A DNA stretch of 64,000 bases from Thiorhodococcus mannitoliphagus (GTDB lineage Bacteria > Pseudomonadota > Gammaproteobacteria > Chromatiales > Chromatiaceae). Location: positions 62,001 to 126,000 of the forward strand of contig NZ_JAAIJR010000003.1 in assembly GCF_010915725.1 (NCBI RefSeq), in the 5' to 3' direction. Below, piece by piece: positions 12,912 to 24,874 of this stretch (position 1 is the stretch's first letter; the number at the start of each line of letters is the position of its first letter). The notes beneath the pieces are model-generated. The model worked only from the letters and a program-made list of their open reading frames with translations, was not told where the DNA came from and ran no database searches. A program made the translations under genes and the position numbers.

Positions 12912-13886
12912 TCAGCGCGGCGTCATGTGCAGCATCCATGCGGGCATCGGACGCTTGGCGGGAGCAGACTCGGCCGGAGCCTCTTCAGCTGGAGCCGAGG
13001 CGGCCTCAGCAGGCGCAGCTTCCGCCACCGGAGCCTCAGCTGCGGTTTCCTCGGCCGGCGCTGCCTCAGCAGGTGCAGCTTCCTCAGCTGGAGCCTCCGC
13101 AGCGGCTTCCTCGGCCGGCGCTGCCTCAGCAGGCGCAGCTTCCTCAGCCGGAGTCTCTGCGGCGGCTTCCTCGGCCGGCGCTGCCTCAGCAGGCGCGGCT
13201 TCCTCAGCCGGAGCCTCTGCGGCGGCTTCCTCGGCCGGCGCCGCCTCAGCAGGCGCAGCGGCCTCAGCTGGAGCCTCAGCAGCGGCTTCCTCGGCCGGCG
13301 CTGCCTCAACAGGCGCAGCTGCCTCAGCTGGAGCCTCTGTGGCGGCTTCCTCGGCCGGCGCTGCCGCAGCAGGTGCGGCTTCCTCAGCAACAGGCGCTTC
13401 CGCAGCCGTTTTCTCAGCGGCCGCACGCGAACCGTGAGCCGATGGCAAAGGCGCAAAGTGCTCGAGCCCCGGCTGCTTGATGATCATGGGCTTAGCGCTA
13501 GGAGCATGAGCAGCCGCAGGCTTGGCAGCGGCCTCTGCGGACTTGGGCTCGGCTGCAGCCGCTGCTTCCGATGCGGCCTCTGACTCCGCTGCGGGAGCTG
13601 CCGCCTCTGCGGCGACGTCGGCCGCGGGCGCCTCGGTCTTCTCTGCAGCGGGCGGGGCCGGTGGCGCGGGCGGTTTCGCAAGCGCGACCTCACCGATCGG
13701 CGCGATGTTCGCCGCGACCGTGCTGGGAGGGAGTGGCTTCGGGTTGCCGAACAGCGCCTCATGCGTAGTGACGTAGACGGCTCCCGCGACGACCAAAGCG
13801 CCCACGCCACCAACGATCAGCTTGCTTGAATCGCCGGACTTCAGCATTGCCCGCAGGCTTGCGAGACCGGGCACGAACTCATTCAT
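12912..13886 (-). CDS. Membrane-anchored Ala/Pro/Glu-rich tandem-repeat protein
   Basis: I do not recognise a named family. The 324-residue product starts MNEFVPGLASLRAMLKSGDS, with a well-placed AAGAGGA ribosome site upstream. One membrane helix (about residues 23-40, LIVGGVGALVVAGAVYV) follows, and the rest is low-complexity. The C-terminal half is built from about seven units of 20 residues (EEAAPAEAAPAEEAAAEAPA type), encoded by near-identical 60-bp DNA repeats at about 13010-13430. It ends in a basic, tryptophan-containing tail, RPMPAWMLHMTPR. The composition suggests an extended periplasm-spanning rod, similar in design to the TonB/TolA linkers. Repeat number may vary between strains. 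Confidence 0.75.
   Translation of the reverse strand: MNEFVPGLASLRAMLKSGDSSKLIVGGVGALVVAGAVYVTTHEALFGNPKPLPPSTVAANIAPIGEVALAKPPAPPAPPAAEKTEAPAADVAAEAAAPAAESEAASEAAAAAEPKSAEAAAKPAAAHAPSAKPMIIKQPGLEHFAPLPSAHGSRAAAEKTAAEAPVAEEAAPAAAAPAEEAATEAPAEAAAPVEAAPAEEAAAEAPAEAAAPAEAAPAEEAAAEAPAEEAAPAEAAPAEEAAAETPAEEAAPAEAAPAEEAAAEAPAEEAAPAEAAPAEETAAEAPVAEAAPAEAASAPAEEAPAESAPAKRPMPAWMLHMTPR
13010..13430. repeat. Coding 60-bp tandem repeats
   Basis: Roughly seven units of 60 bp, each containing GCTTCCTCGGCCGGCGCTGC and GCCTCAGCAGGCGCAGC, lie head to tail inside the Ala/Pro/Glu-rich gene. Unit length is a multiple of three, so gain or loss of units keeps the frame. Differences are mostly single substitutions. 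Confidence 0.85.
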
Positions 13887-14542
13887 TAGGTAAATCCTCT
13901 TGGTTCGAAAATTCTGCCAGTCGGTAGAAAACTTATTATCGGCAAAGCCCATCTAGGCTGCCTGAGAAGGCGCATGGGTTCAAGTTTGATCAGTCTATTG
14001 AGGGTCCCGACCCGACGGATTGATGCCTGCGTCTCTAGCACGACAGCGATGTCTGTGCGCCCGACATTGCTGCATCGCGAGACCCGGCCTTGATCATCGT
14101 TCCCGCCGGCTGCAAAGCTGACTCTGTAGTCAGGCCATCTTGGCCTGACGATCTCAGGGCTAGAAGCCCTGACTACAGATAGGCACAAGCGATCGACAAC
14201 GAAACGGTGATCAAGGCCCGAGACCCAGAGCGCAGCCTCTTCCGAGCCGATGAGCCTCGCCAGAGAAAGACGCAGCCGTGCCGCTCCGAGCACATCTCGC
14301 GATGAGATTACAGTTTAATTAATCCTGAAGATTGATTCCCTCTCGGGACGCTAAGGACCCGAGTGGGTTATATTTTCGCGATTGTTCCCCGGCTTTCGCA
14401 ACTGAAGATCTCACTCGCGGAGCCGCTCGAGGAAAGATCCCGCGCCAAGCCTCTGCCGAATCACCTCCGCGAAGCAACCTCTTCCCGGCATCCGGCCGAG
14501 TGCCGCCAAAGCCCCTTTGTTAAAGATTGGAGAACGCATACG
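13887..14542. other. Long divergent spacer upstream of ppsA
   Basis: This 656-bp region separates two divergent genes. It contains the double-hairpin repeat at 14124-14178 and an AT-rich patch near 14305-14340. A small stem, CTCGGG...CCCGAG, lies at about 14342-14363, followed by GGTTATATTTT. One of the AT-rich parts is the likely ppsA promoter. An in-frame extension of ppsA back to 14363 lacks any family match, so I treat it as a leader. Confidence 0.45.
14124..14178. repeat. Cruciform-type palindromic repeat
   Basis: The ends CTGTAGTCAGG and CCTGACTACAG are perfect inverted repeats. Between them lie two further hairpins, GTCAGGCCATCTTGGCCTGAC-like and CAGGGCTAGAAGCCCTG. The design of outer stem plus two inner stems is typical of mobile REP-like palindromes. 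It lies about 365 bp upstream of ppsA. A related but not identical palindrome is at 21447-21498. Confidence 0.8.
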
Positions 14543-16918
14543 ATGACCGACTACGTCCGCTGGCTAAGCGACCTCGGTATGGATGACGTGCCCGTGGTTG
14601 GCGGCAAGAACGCCTCTCTGGGCGAGATGATCCAGAACCTCACCCACCTCGGGGTCCGCGTGCCCGGCGGTTTCGCCACCACTGCCGACGCCTACCGAGA
14701 GTTCCTCGCCCGCGACGGGCTGGACGAGCGCATCCAAAGCGTCCTCGACGAACTGGATGTGGACGACGTCGCCGCATTGGCGGAGGCCGGTCCCCGCATT
14801 CGTGGCTGGGTGATGGAGCAGCCCTTTCCCGCCGAGCTCGAAGCGGCGATCGATAGCGCCTACGCCCAACTCACTGACGAGGCCGGCACCGACGATGTCT
14901 CTTGGGCCGTGCGCTCCTCTGCCACCGCCGAGGATCTGCCGGACGCCTCCTTCGCCGGCCAGCAGGAAACCTTCCTCAACGTCCACGGCATCGACAGCAT
15001 CAAGCACCGGATCAAGGAGGTCTTCGCCTCCCTGTTCAACGACCGCGCCATCTCCTATCGCGTGCATCAGGGCTTCGAGCATCGTCACGTCGCACTCTCC
15101 GCGGGCATTCAGCGCATGGTGCGCTCCGACCTGGCCGCCTCCGGCGTCATGTTCACACTCGACACCGAGTCAGGCTTCCGCGACGCCGTCTTCATCACCG
15201 CGAGCTATGGCCTTGGCGAGATGGTCGTCCAGGGCGCGGTCAACCCAGACGAGTTCTATGTCCACAAGCCGACCCTCGCCGCCGGCCACCCAGCCATCCT
15301 GCGCCGCACCGTCGGCGACAAGGCCATCCGCATGGTCTACAGCGACCCCGAGCATGACGCGCACGTCCAGACCGAGCCGGTTCCGGAAGACCTGCGCCCG
15401 CGCTTCAGCATCACCGACGACGAAGTGGAGGCGCTCGCCAAGCAAGCATTGCTGATCGAGCAGCACTATGGCCGGCCGATGGACATCGAGTGGGCCAAAG
15501 ACGGCATCGACAACCAAGTCTATGTGGTACAGGCCCGCCCCGAGACCGTCCAGAGCCGCTCGGGCAGTGTCATCGAACGCTACGTCCTCCGTGAGAAAGG
15601 CCCCACGCTGACCACCGGCCGCAGCATCGGCGGCCGCATCGGCGCTGGCCCGGCCAAGATCGTCGCCAGCATCGCCGACATGAACCGCGTCCAGCCAGGC
15701 GATGTCCTCATCACCGACATGACCGACCCGGATTGGGAGCCGGTGATGAAGCGCGCCGCCGCCATCGTGACCAATCGCGGCGGACGCACCTGCCACGCGG
15801 CCATCATCGCCCGTGAGCTGGGCGTGCCGGCCGTGGTCGGCTGCAACAACGCAACCGACGTGGTGAAGGACGGCCAGGAGGTCACCGTGAGCTGCGCCGA
15901 GGGCGACACCGGTTTCATCTACGACGGTAAGCTGGCCTTCGACCACAAGACGGTCGAACTCACGGCCATGCCAGAGATCCCGGTCAAGATCATGATGAAC
16001 GTCGGCAACCCCGACCGCGCCTTCGCCTTTTCGGCGACGCCGAACAGCGGGATCGGCCTGGCGCGACTGGAATTCATCATCAACAACATGATCGGAATCC
16101 ACCCCAAGGCGCTGCTCGAATTCGACCAGCTCCCACAGGACCTCAAGGATCAGATCAGACCACGCATCGCGGCCTACGCGAGCCCACGCGAGTTCTACGT
16201 CGCCAAGCTGGCCGAAGGAATCTCCACCCTGGCCGCGGCCTTCGCGCCGAACCCGGTGATCGTGCGCATGTCGGACTTCAAGTCCAACGAGTACGCCAAC
16301 CTCATTGGCGGCAAGCGTTACGAGCCCGAGGAAGAGAACCCCATGATCGGCTTCCGCGGCGCCGGCCGCTACGTCGCCGAGAGCTTCAAGGCGTGCTTCG
16401 AGATGGAGTGCGAGGCCCTGAAGCGCGTGCGTAACGACATGGGCCTCACCAACGTCGAGATCATGATCCCCTTCGTCCGTACCCTGGGTCAGGCAAAGGC
16501 GGTCAGCGAAGCATTGGCGGCTCAAGGCCTGGAGCGCGGCAAGAACGACCTGCGTCTCATCATGATGTGCGAGCTGCCCTCCAACGCCGTGCTGGCCGAG
16601 GAGTTCCTCGAGTACTTCGACGGCTTCTCCATCGGTTCGAACGACATGACCCAGCTCACGCTCGGCCTCGACCGCGACTCGAGCCTGGTTGCGGAGCACT
16701 TCGACGAGCGTGACCCAGCCGTCAAGAAGATGCTCTCGATGGCCATCTCGGCCTGCCGCGCCCAAGACAAGTATGTCGGCATCTGCGGTCAGGGTCCCTC
16801 GGATCACAAAGACCTGGCGGACTGGTTGCTCAAGCAGGGCATCACCAGCATCTCGCTCAACCCTGACACCGTCATCGACACCTGGATCTATCTCGCCGAG
16901 CAGGCGAAGACGCTCTAA
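14543..16918 (+). CDS. ppsA: Phosphoenolpyruvate synthase
   Basis: PpsA makes PEP from pyruvate and ATP, releasing AMP and phosphate, and feeds gluconeogenesis. The 791-residue product has the standard length and three domains. The N-terminal nucleotide-binding part carries [14 protein letters not shown] and [22 protein letters not shown]. The phosphohistidine domain has [21 protein letters not shown] with His418 (compare His421 in E. coli). The C-terminal PEP-binding barrel ends with [12 protein letters not shown] and its conserved cysteine. I chose ATG 14543 with GGAG ten bases upstream. The stop TAA (16916-16918) lies in CTAAG, the end of an R1 repeat. No PpsR regulator gene is adjacent. 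Confidence 0.97.
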   Translation: MTDYVRWLSDLGMDDVPVVGGKNASLGEMIQNLTHLGVRVPGGFATTADAYREFLARDGLDERIQSVLDELDVDDVAALAEAGPRIRGWVMEQPFPAELEAAIDSAYAQLTDEAGTDDVSWAVRSSATAEDLPDASFAGQQETFLNVHGIDSIKHRIKEVFASLFNDRAISYRVHQGFEHRHVALSAGIQRMVRSDLAASGVMFTLDTESGFRDAVFITASYGLGEMVVQGAVNPDEFYVHKPTLAAGHPAILRRTVGDKAIRMVYSDPEHDAHVQTEPVPEDLRPRFSITDDEVEALAKQALLIEQHYGRPMDIEWAKDGIDNQVYVVQARPETVQSRSGSVIERYVLREKGPTLTTGRSIGGRIGAGPAKIVASIADMNRVQPGDVLITDMTDPDWEPVMKRAAAIVTNRGGRTCHAAIIARELGVPAVVGCNNATDVVKDGQEVTVSCAEGDTGFIYDGKLAFDHKTVELTAMPEIPVKIMMNVGNPDRAFAFSATPNSGIGLARLEFIINNMIGIHPKALLEFDQLPQDLKDQIRPRIAAYASPREFYVAKLAEGISTLAAAFAPNPVIVRMSDFKSNEYANLIGGKRYEPEEENPMIGFRGAGRYVAESFKACFEMECEALKRVRNDMGLTNVEIMIPFVRTLGQAKAVSEALAAQGLERGKNDLRLIMMCELPSNAVLAEEFLEYFDGFSIGSNDMTQLTLGLDRDSSLVAEHFDERDPAVKKMLSMAISACRAQDKYVGICGQGPSDHKDLADWLLKQGITSISLNPDTVIDTWIYLAEQAKTL

Positions 16919-17021
16919 GAAAGCGCCCATTAATTGTTTCCCGATACGAGCGATCCCGCCCGAAATCCCCCCTAGCCCCCCTTTGCGAAAGGGGGGAAGT
17001 TGTTGATGGTCACTTTCTAAG
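16915..17021. mobile_element. R1 element, copy e, reverse orientation, overlapping the ppsA stop
   Basis: The element lies opposite to copies a-d: CTAAGAAAGCGCCCATTAAT at the left and GATGGTCACTTTCTAAG at the right. The TAA of ppsA is inside its first five bases. The hairpin CCCCCC-TTTGCGAAA-GGGGGG lies about 60 bases past the stop, so it could end ppsA transcription whichever way the element is inserted. Confidence 0.9.
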
Positions 17022-17028
17022 AAAGCTG

Positions 17029-17056
17029 CACCCTGAACGCTGGCACCTGCCAGCGG

Positions 17057-17064
<8 letters not shown>
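17029..17064 (-). terminator. Strong hairpin at the 3' end of the RND gene
   Basis: CACCCTGAACGCTGGCA pairs with TGCCAGCGGTCAGGGTG (17 bp, one mismatch, two-base loop). It overlaps the stop codon of the RND pump gene at 17057-17059. The following minus-strand bases, CAGCTTTCTTAG, are only mildly T-rich. It may end transcription or protect the 3' end, and may also act for ppsA from the other side. Confidence 0.65.
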
Positions 17065-20181
<3,117 letters not shown>

Positions 20182-20185
<4 letters not shown>

Positions 20186-21369
20186 GGCGCAGCGGCCGCG
20201 TCGGAAGTGATGCGAATGGGTGAGCCGTCCTCGAGCGATTGCTGCCCGAGGACCACCACCCTCCCCTCGATCCCGTCACCCCGGACCTGGATCCGCTCGC
20301 CGTCACGGATACCGGTCCGCACGGACCGCCAAACCGCGGTGCGCGCCTCTGGACCAACCACGAAGACGCCGGTCTCCTCGTCCCTCTTGGTCAACGCCTG
20401 CGCGGGCACGATGGTCGCCTGCGCATCGCGATCCAGGACGATGGTCGCCCGCGCGAACATTCCCGGCTTGAGGCGCAGCTGCGGATTCTCTACCCGCAGC
20501 TCAACCCGTGCCTGGCGTGTCACCTCGCGAAACACCGGCGCAATGCGCTCGATTTGCGCCCTGAAGTGCTCGCCTGGGTAGGCATCGGTGGCGACGACGG
20601 CGCTCTGCCCGGACTGGAGCTGGGCGTAGTCCCGCTCAGTGACGAAGAACACCGCCGTGATGGGATCCAGCTCGACGATTCGCAGCAATGGCGTATTGGC
20701 CTCGACCATCTCACCCTCGTCGACGTAGCGCTCGGCAACGACGCGGCGCTCCGACCCGCCACGCCAACCGGCGTTGACCTGGGTGTAGCCGAGCCGGATG
20801 CGCGCCGCCTCCAAGTCCGCCTCGGCGCTCGCGACCCGCGCCCGGCCCATCGCCACCAGCGCCTGCTTGGCGAGCTGCTCGGCCTTAGCGGTGTCACGCT
20901 GCGACTCCGAGCTGACACCGCGCTGCTGCAGCTTCTCGATACGATCCAGCTCGCGCTCCGCGATTTTGAGCAGACTCCCCGCCTCTGCGGCGCTCGCCTT
21001 AGCGACCGCGAGGTCGGCCGCGGCGCGCGCGACGTCTTGGACGTACTCGGCATCGTCGAGCACGGCGACGACCTGATTTCGCGTCACCTCATCGGCCAAA
21101 TCCAGGCTCAGGGCCTGGAGCCGTCCGCTCACCTTCGGGGCAACCTCGAATTCGGCACGCGCCTCGAGCGTCCCGGTAAAGACGCGTCGGGCCTCGATCG
21201 GACCCTGGAGGATGTCGGCGACCTCGACCGGAACCGGTGGTTTCTCGCGGGCCTCGGGTTCGGTACTTGAGCTGTCTTGAAGGCGCTGCTGAATCGACCA
21301 GCCTAGCCAGCCGAGCGCGCACAAGGCGATGAGTGCCAGGACGAAGCGCCTGGTTGAAGACGTTTGCAA
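20182..21369 (-). CDS. RND membrane-fusion protein (periplasmic adaptor)
   Basis: The 395-residue protein links the inner-membrane pump to an outer-membrane channel. It has an N-terminal membrane anchor (about residues 9-27, [19 protein letters not shown]). A lipoyl/barrel-sandwich half follows ([20 protein letters not shown]), then a helical hairpin (about 95-190), the second half, and the beta-barrel and membrane-proximal domains. [16 protein letters not shown]-like text is typical of the family. The start appears to be TTG 21369 with AGGA eight bases upstream; no ATG is near. The next gene is the pump, overlapping by four bases, which makes this a two-gene operon. Confidence 0.92.
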
Positions 21370-21446
21370 ATCTCAATCCTAGAAGGTGATTCGAGCGAGG
21401 AGGAAGGCTATTTCGCCGAGTGTTGCCTCACCACCTATCGGTGTTA

Positions 21447-21498
21447 TGTAGCCAGCGCTTCCAGCCGTGGCAAACCAGGCCAGGATGGCCTGGCTACG
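21447..21498. repeat. Palindromic repeat downstream of arsS
   Basis: TAGCCAG near 21449 pairs with CTGGCTA near 21490. An inner hairpin, CCAGGCCAggaTGGCCTGG, lies at about 21475-21493. It sits in the 292-bp gap between the arsS stop and the fusion-protein start. It resembles the double-hairpin repeat at 14124 in design. It could act as a terminator for the arsS operon, although there is no T-run. Confidence 0.65.
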
Positions 21499-21661
21499 CA
21501 GGCTTGGAGCGGCTGTTCCGGTTGATGTCGGGAAACCGATCGGTGTTGAGGAGTGTTGCACAGCTTGCGGGGCCGTCGCGAGCGAGATCTGGCGCGATGA
21601 GCAGAGCAGACAGCCTCCTGATGCGGCTCGCCCCGCGATGCCCATCGCCCCGAGGCTCGCA

Positions 21662-22616
<955 letters not shown>

Positions 22617-22624
<8 letters not shown>

Positions 22625-23009
22625 GGGGTTCGATCCTCTGGTGCTGGGCATCAATACAACGCGCGCTCAACAGATCCATCAGATCTTCGAGGCTCGCGCA
22701 GCCGCGAATGGCCGCCGCGTCCAGACAGACGCTGGGAGCCGCGTCAGTGAGCCGCAAGACCACTGGCAGCTCGACCGCGACATGCGGGAAGCGCGCCTCG
22801 AGCTGATCGCGATGCAGGAATTCACATGCGAGCGGCAGCGCCTGAATGAACGCACGCCAGGCGCTGCGCTCGCGCAGCCAGCCATGGGTCAGCAGGCAAA
22901 GATCGCAGCTGTAGGTCTGGGGCGAGATGATCTTATGCGCCGCGTCGGTCAGACGGCTGAACGGATCCGCGTCGGCCTTGTAGACGAAGATGAGGCGGGG
23001 CGCAGACAT
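22617..23009 (-). CDS. Small CxxC protein of the arsenosugar-type operon, function unknown
   Basis: The 130-residue product is soluble. It begins MSAPRLIFVYKADADPFSRL and carries HKIISPQTYSCDLCLLTHG, with a CDLC pair near residue 36. Similar small proteins with a CxLCxLT motif are common hypotheticals. The CxxC could be redox-active or bind metal or arsenic. Its ATG overlaps the upstream stop (TGATG), and its own stop overlaps the arsS start by eight bases. It is thus translationally embedded in the operon. I do not assign an enzyme activity. Confidence 0.75.
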
Positions 23010-23803
23010 CAAGTGGTCTCGGCGGGCATTCCGCTGAATTCAGACTGCAGCGGCAGCATCAGCAGCCCGCTCAGCCTCTGCCATCTCGGCTCGGCATAGC
23101 GGCCGATCCCGAAACGGATCGCCTGCGGGTCGGGACGCAGCCGCAGCGAGCCGAACAGGCGGTCCCAGACCGAAAAGACGGTGCCATAGCTAGAATCGGT
23201 CTCGGCGCGGATCTCGGAATGGTGGACGCGATGGATAGCCGGGGTCACCAGCACCAGACGCAACGCCCGATCCACGGCGGCCGGTAGGGCAAGGTTGCTG
23301 TGATGCAGGCCGATGATGGCGACCATGACCGCCTTGTAGAGCACCAGCAGCTCGAAGCTCATGCCGAGCAGCATGAGCACCAGGACATTCGCCAATCCGG
23401 AAAGCAGGATCTCGCCGGGATGAAAACGCAACGCCGTGGTGCAATCCATGGACGGGTCGGTGTGATGCACCCGATGCAGGCGCCACAGCGAGGGAATCCG
23501 ATGGTTGGCGCGGTGCCAGGCATACATCCAAAGATCGAAAAGGATGAAGGCGGCCAAGCCGCAGCCAAGGCCGGGCGCATCGACCCAGTGGCAGAGTCCG
23601 AGCCCGAGGTGAGCGCTGAGCTGGGTCGCTCCACTCAACAGCGGCGCTAGCAGGGCACCGACCAGGCCGCCGATCGCGGCCAGGCCGAGATTCCGAGCGG
23701 CATGACGGACGCGATCACGCCGTCCGAGATAGAAGGGCAACACAGCCTCCAGGGCAAAGAGCGTGCTCAGTACGAGGACACCCACCCAGAGATCCAGGGT
23801 CAT
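23009..23803 (-). CDS. Sterol desaturase / fatty acid hydroxylase family membrane di-iron protein
   Basis: The 264-residue product has four to five membrane helices. It carries the histidine clusters of the family: HRANH, HRVHH and a later HRVHH, plus LHHSN. These bind two irons and support oxygen-dependent hydroxylation or desaturation of membrane lipids. Start ATG 23803 overlaps the glycosyltransferase stop, and the stop overlaps the next start. Its place inside an operon with ArsS and an arsenosugar-type glycosyltransferase is unusual. It suggests a lipid-linked product, for example oxygenation of an arsenolipid, but this is inference. The alternative is an unrelated lipid modification gene carried in the same transcript. 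Confidence 0.9.
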   Translation of the reverse strand: MTLDLWVGVLVLSTLFALEAVLPFYLGRRDRVRHAARNLGLAAIGGLVGALLAPLLSGATQLSAHLGLGLCHWVDAPGLGCGLAAFILFDLWMYAWHRANHRIPSLWRLHRVHHTDPSMDCTTALRFHPGEILLSGLANVLVLMLLGMSFELLVLYKAVMVAIIGLHHSNLALPAAVDRALRLVLVTPAIHRVHHSEIRAETDSSYGTVFSVWDRLFGSLRLRPDPQAIRFGIGRYAEPRWQRLSGLLMLPLQSEFSGMPAETT

Positions 23804-24513
23804 GCGGCCTGCTCCAGTTTGGGGACGCCGCGTTGGCGTTCATAGACAGCAGCGAGATGCTCGGGCGAGGTCCCAAGCAGGAAGCGCCCCAAGAGCAACC
23901 CATTGAAGAGTTGCTGACGCAGCAGCCCGTTGGCCGTGAAGCGCACCGCAGAGGTCGTCACCGAGGCCGGCAGCTTCACCACAGGGCTGTGCCGACGGAC
24001 CCGCCTTGCCAGTTCGACGTCCTCGAACAAGGGCCAATCCGGAAAGCCGCCCACCGCCTGGTAGACCGAGCGGCGCAGCACCATCGCTTGGTCGCCAAAG
24101 GTCGTCAGGGGAGACTCGAGGCGCGAGCAAAGGCTGTAGAAACGCAGCAGCCAGTGGCCATGATCGAAGCGCAGCCGAAAGCAGGTCATCCCGACCCTGG
24201 GATCCGCAAAGGCAGCGTCGATCTGGGCCTGCGCGTCTTGCGGCAAGTCCGTGTCGTCGTGCAGGATCATCACCAACTCGCCCTGACTTGCGCGCACGCC
24301 GGCCGCACACTGGCTGCCGCGGCCCCGGCGGGCGTCGATGAGTTTCCAGGCAGCGGGCAGTTCCATCGGGGCGCCTGGGCTGCCGGGGCGCGGATCGTCT
24401 GGCTCGACGATGATCACCTCGGCCGCGCCCGCGCGCTCCGCATTCACGAGGGCGCGCGCCCGCAGTGCAGCATCGAAGCGGCGCGTCGGGATGACGAGCG
24501 AAAGACTAGGCAT
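23800..24513 (-). CDS. TIGR04283-type glycosyltransferase, arsenosugar-associated
   Basis: The 237-residue protein is a GT2-fold glycosyltransferase: LSLVIPTRR, then VIIVEPDDP, GRGSQCAAGVRASQGELVMILHDDTDLP with the metal-binding DxD, and FEDVELARRVRRHS. The DARRGRGSQCAAG segment is typical of the TIGR04283 family linked by genome context to arsenosugar biosynthesis. Start ATG 24513 is the first of four overlapping minus-strand genes, so the operon promoter should lie in 24514-24874. It is cytoplasmic or membrane-peripheral. The acceptor is unknown. Confidence 0.88.
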   Translation of the reverse strand: MPSLSLVIPTRRFDAALRARALVNAERAGAAEVIIVEPDDPRPGSPGAPMELPAAWKLIDARRGRGSQCAAGVRASQGELVMILHDDTDLPQDAQAQIDAAFADPRVGMTCFRLRFDHGHWLLRFYSLCSRLESPLTTFGDQAMVLRRSVYQAVGGFPDWPLFEDVELARRVRRHSPVVKLPASVTTSAVRFTANGLLRQQLFNGLLLGRFLLGTSPEHLAAVYERQRGVPKLEQAA

Positions 24514-24721
24514 GAGAATCTGGGAGCTTTGCCAACCTCTTGGATCTGTCGTAGGCGAGGAAGATCGAGGCGGCTTCGCCTAAAGCCAAGCGGTCGAAAC
24601 ACCGCCGCCTGAGGCTCGGATCCTGGAACTGCGTCCCGACAGGCGTCATCCCGACATGAGGCCCCAGCGCGGGCACACTGCGCCGACCACAGGGCTGTCT
24701 TCCGCGCAAGAATGTCCCCAT
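24506..24721 (-). CDS. Possible small leader protein, doubtful
   Basis: An open frame of 71 codons starts at ATG 24721 and ends eight bases inside the glycosyltransferase gene (ATGCCTAG). This matches the overlap style of the operon. The product is basic with a final half like RLALGEAASIFLAYDRSKRL. I recognise no family, and codon use is not distinctive. It may be a real leader gene or chance. Confidence 0.25.
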   Translation of the reverse strand: MGTFLRGRQPCGRRSVPALGPHVGMTPVGTQFQDPSLRRRCFDRLALGEAASIFLAYDRSKRLAKLPDSHA

Positions 24722-24874
24722 CTAAGCGCAAAGCCGCTGACCGCGAGGCCCTCGGAGAGTGGATTTCGGCACCATTCTCATGTCAGACTGCGACCGCTTT
24801 CGCTCGATACCAAGCGCCTCGCCGTGGACCTGTCAACCAGTCGCTGTTCTTGTCGGACCAAGTAGGAGCACCCG
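24514..24874. other. Divergent promoter region: arsenosugar-type operon and GH31 gene
   Basis: This 361-bp region holds the start regions of two divergent units. Apart from the doubtful small frame at 24506-24721, I see no gene. AGGAG seven bases before ATG 24875 is a good ribosome site for the GH31 gene. No ArsR-type palindromic operator is obvious. Confidence 0.4.

Noticed and set aside
12616-13437. Plus-strand Ala/Gly/Ser-rich frame across the 60-bp repeats
   Set aside because: The minus-strand frame has a good ribosome site, a membrane helix and a sensible end; the plus frame only reflects the repeat composition.
15170-16930. 586-codon open frame on the minus strand opposite ppsA
   Set aside because: ppsA has full-length catalytic motifs in the same DNA; the opposite frame has a Val/Asp/Gly-rich random composition.
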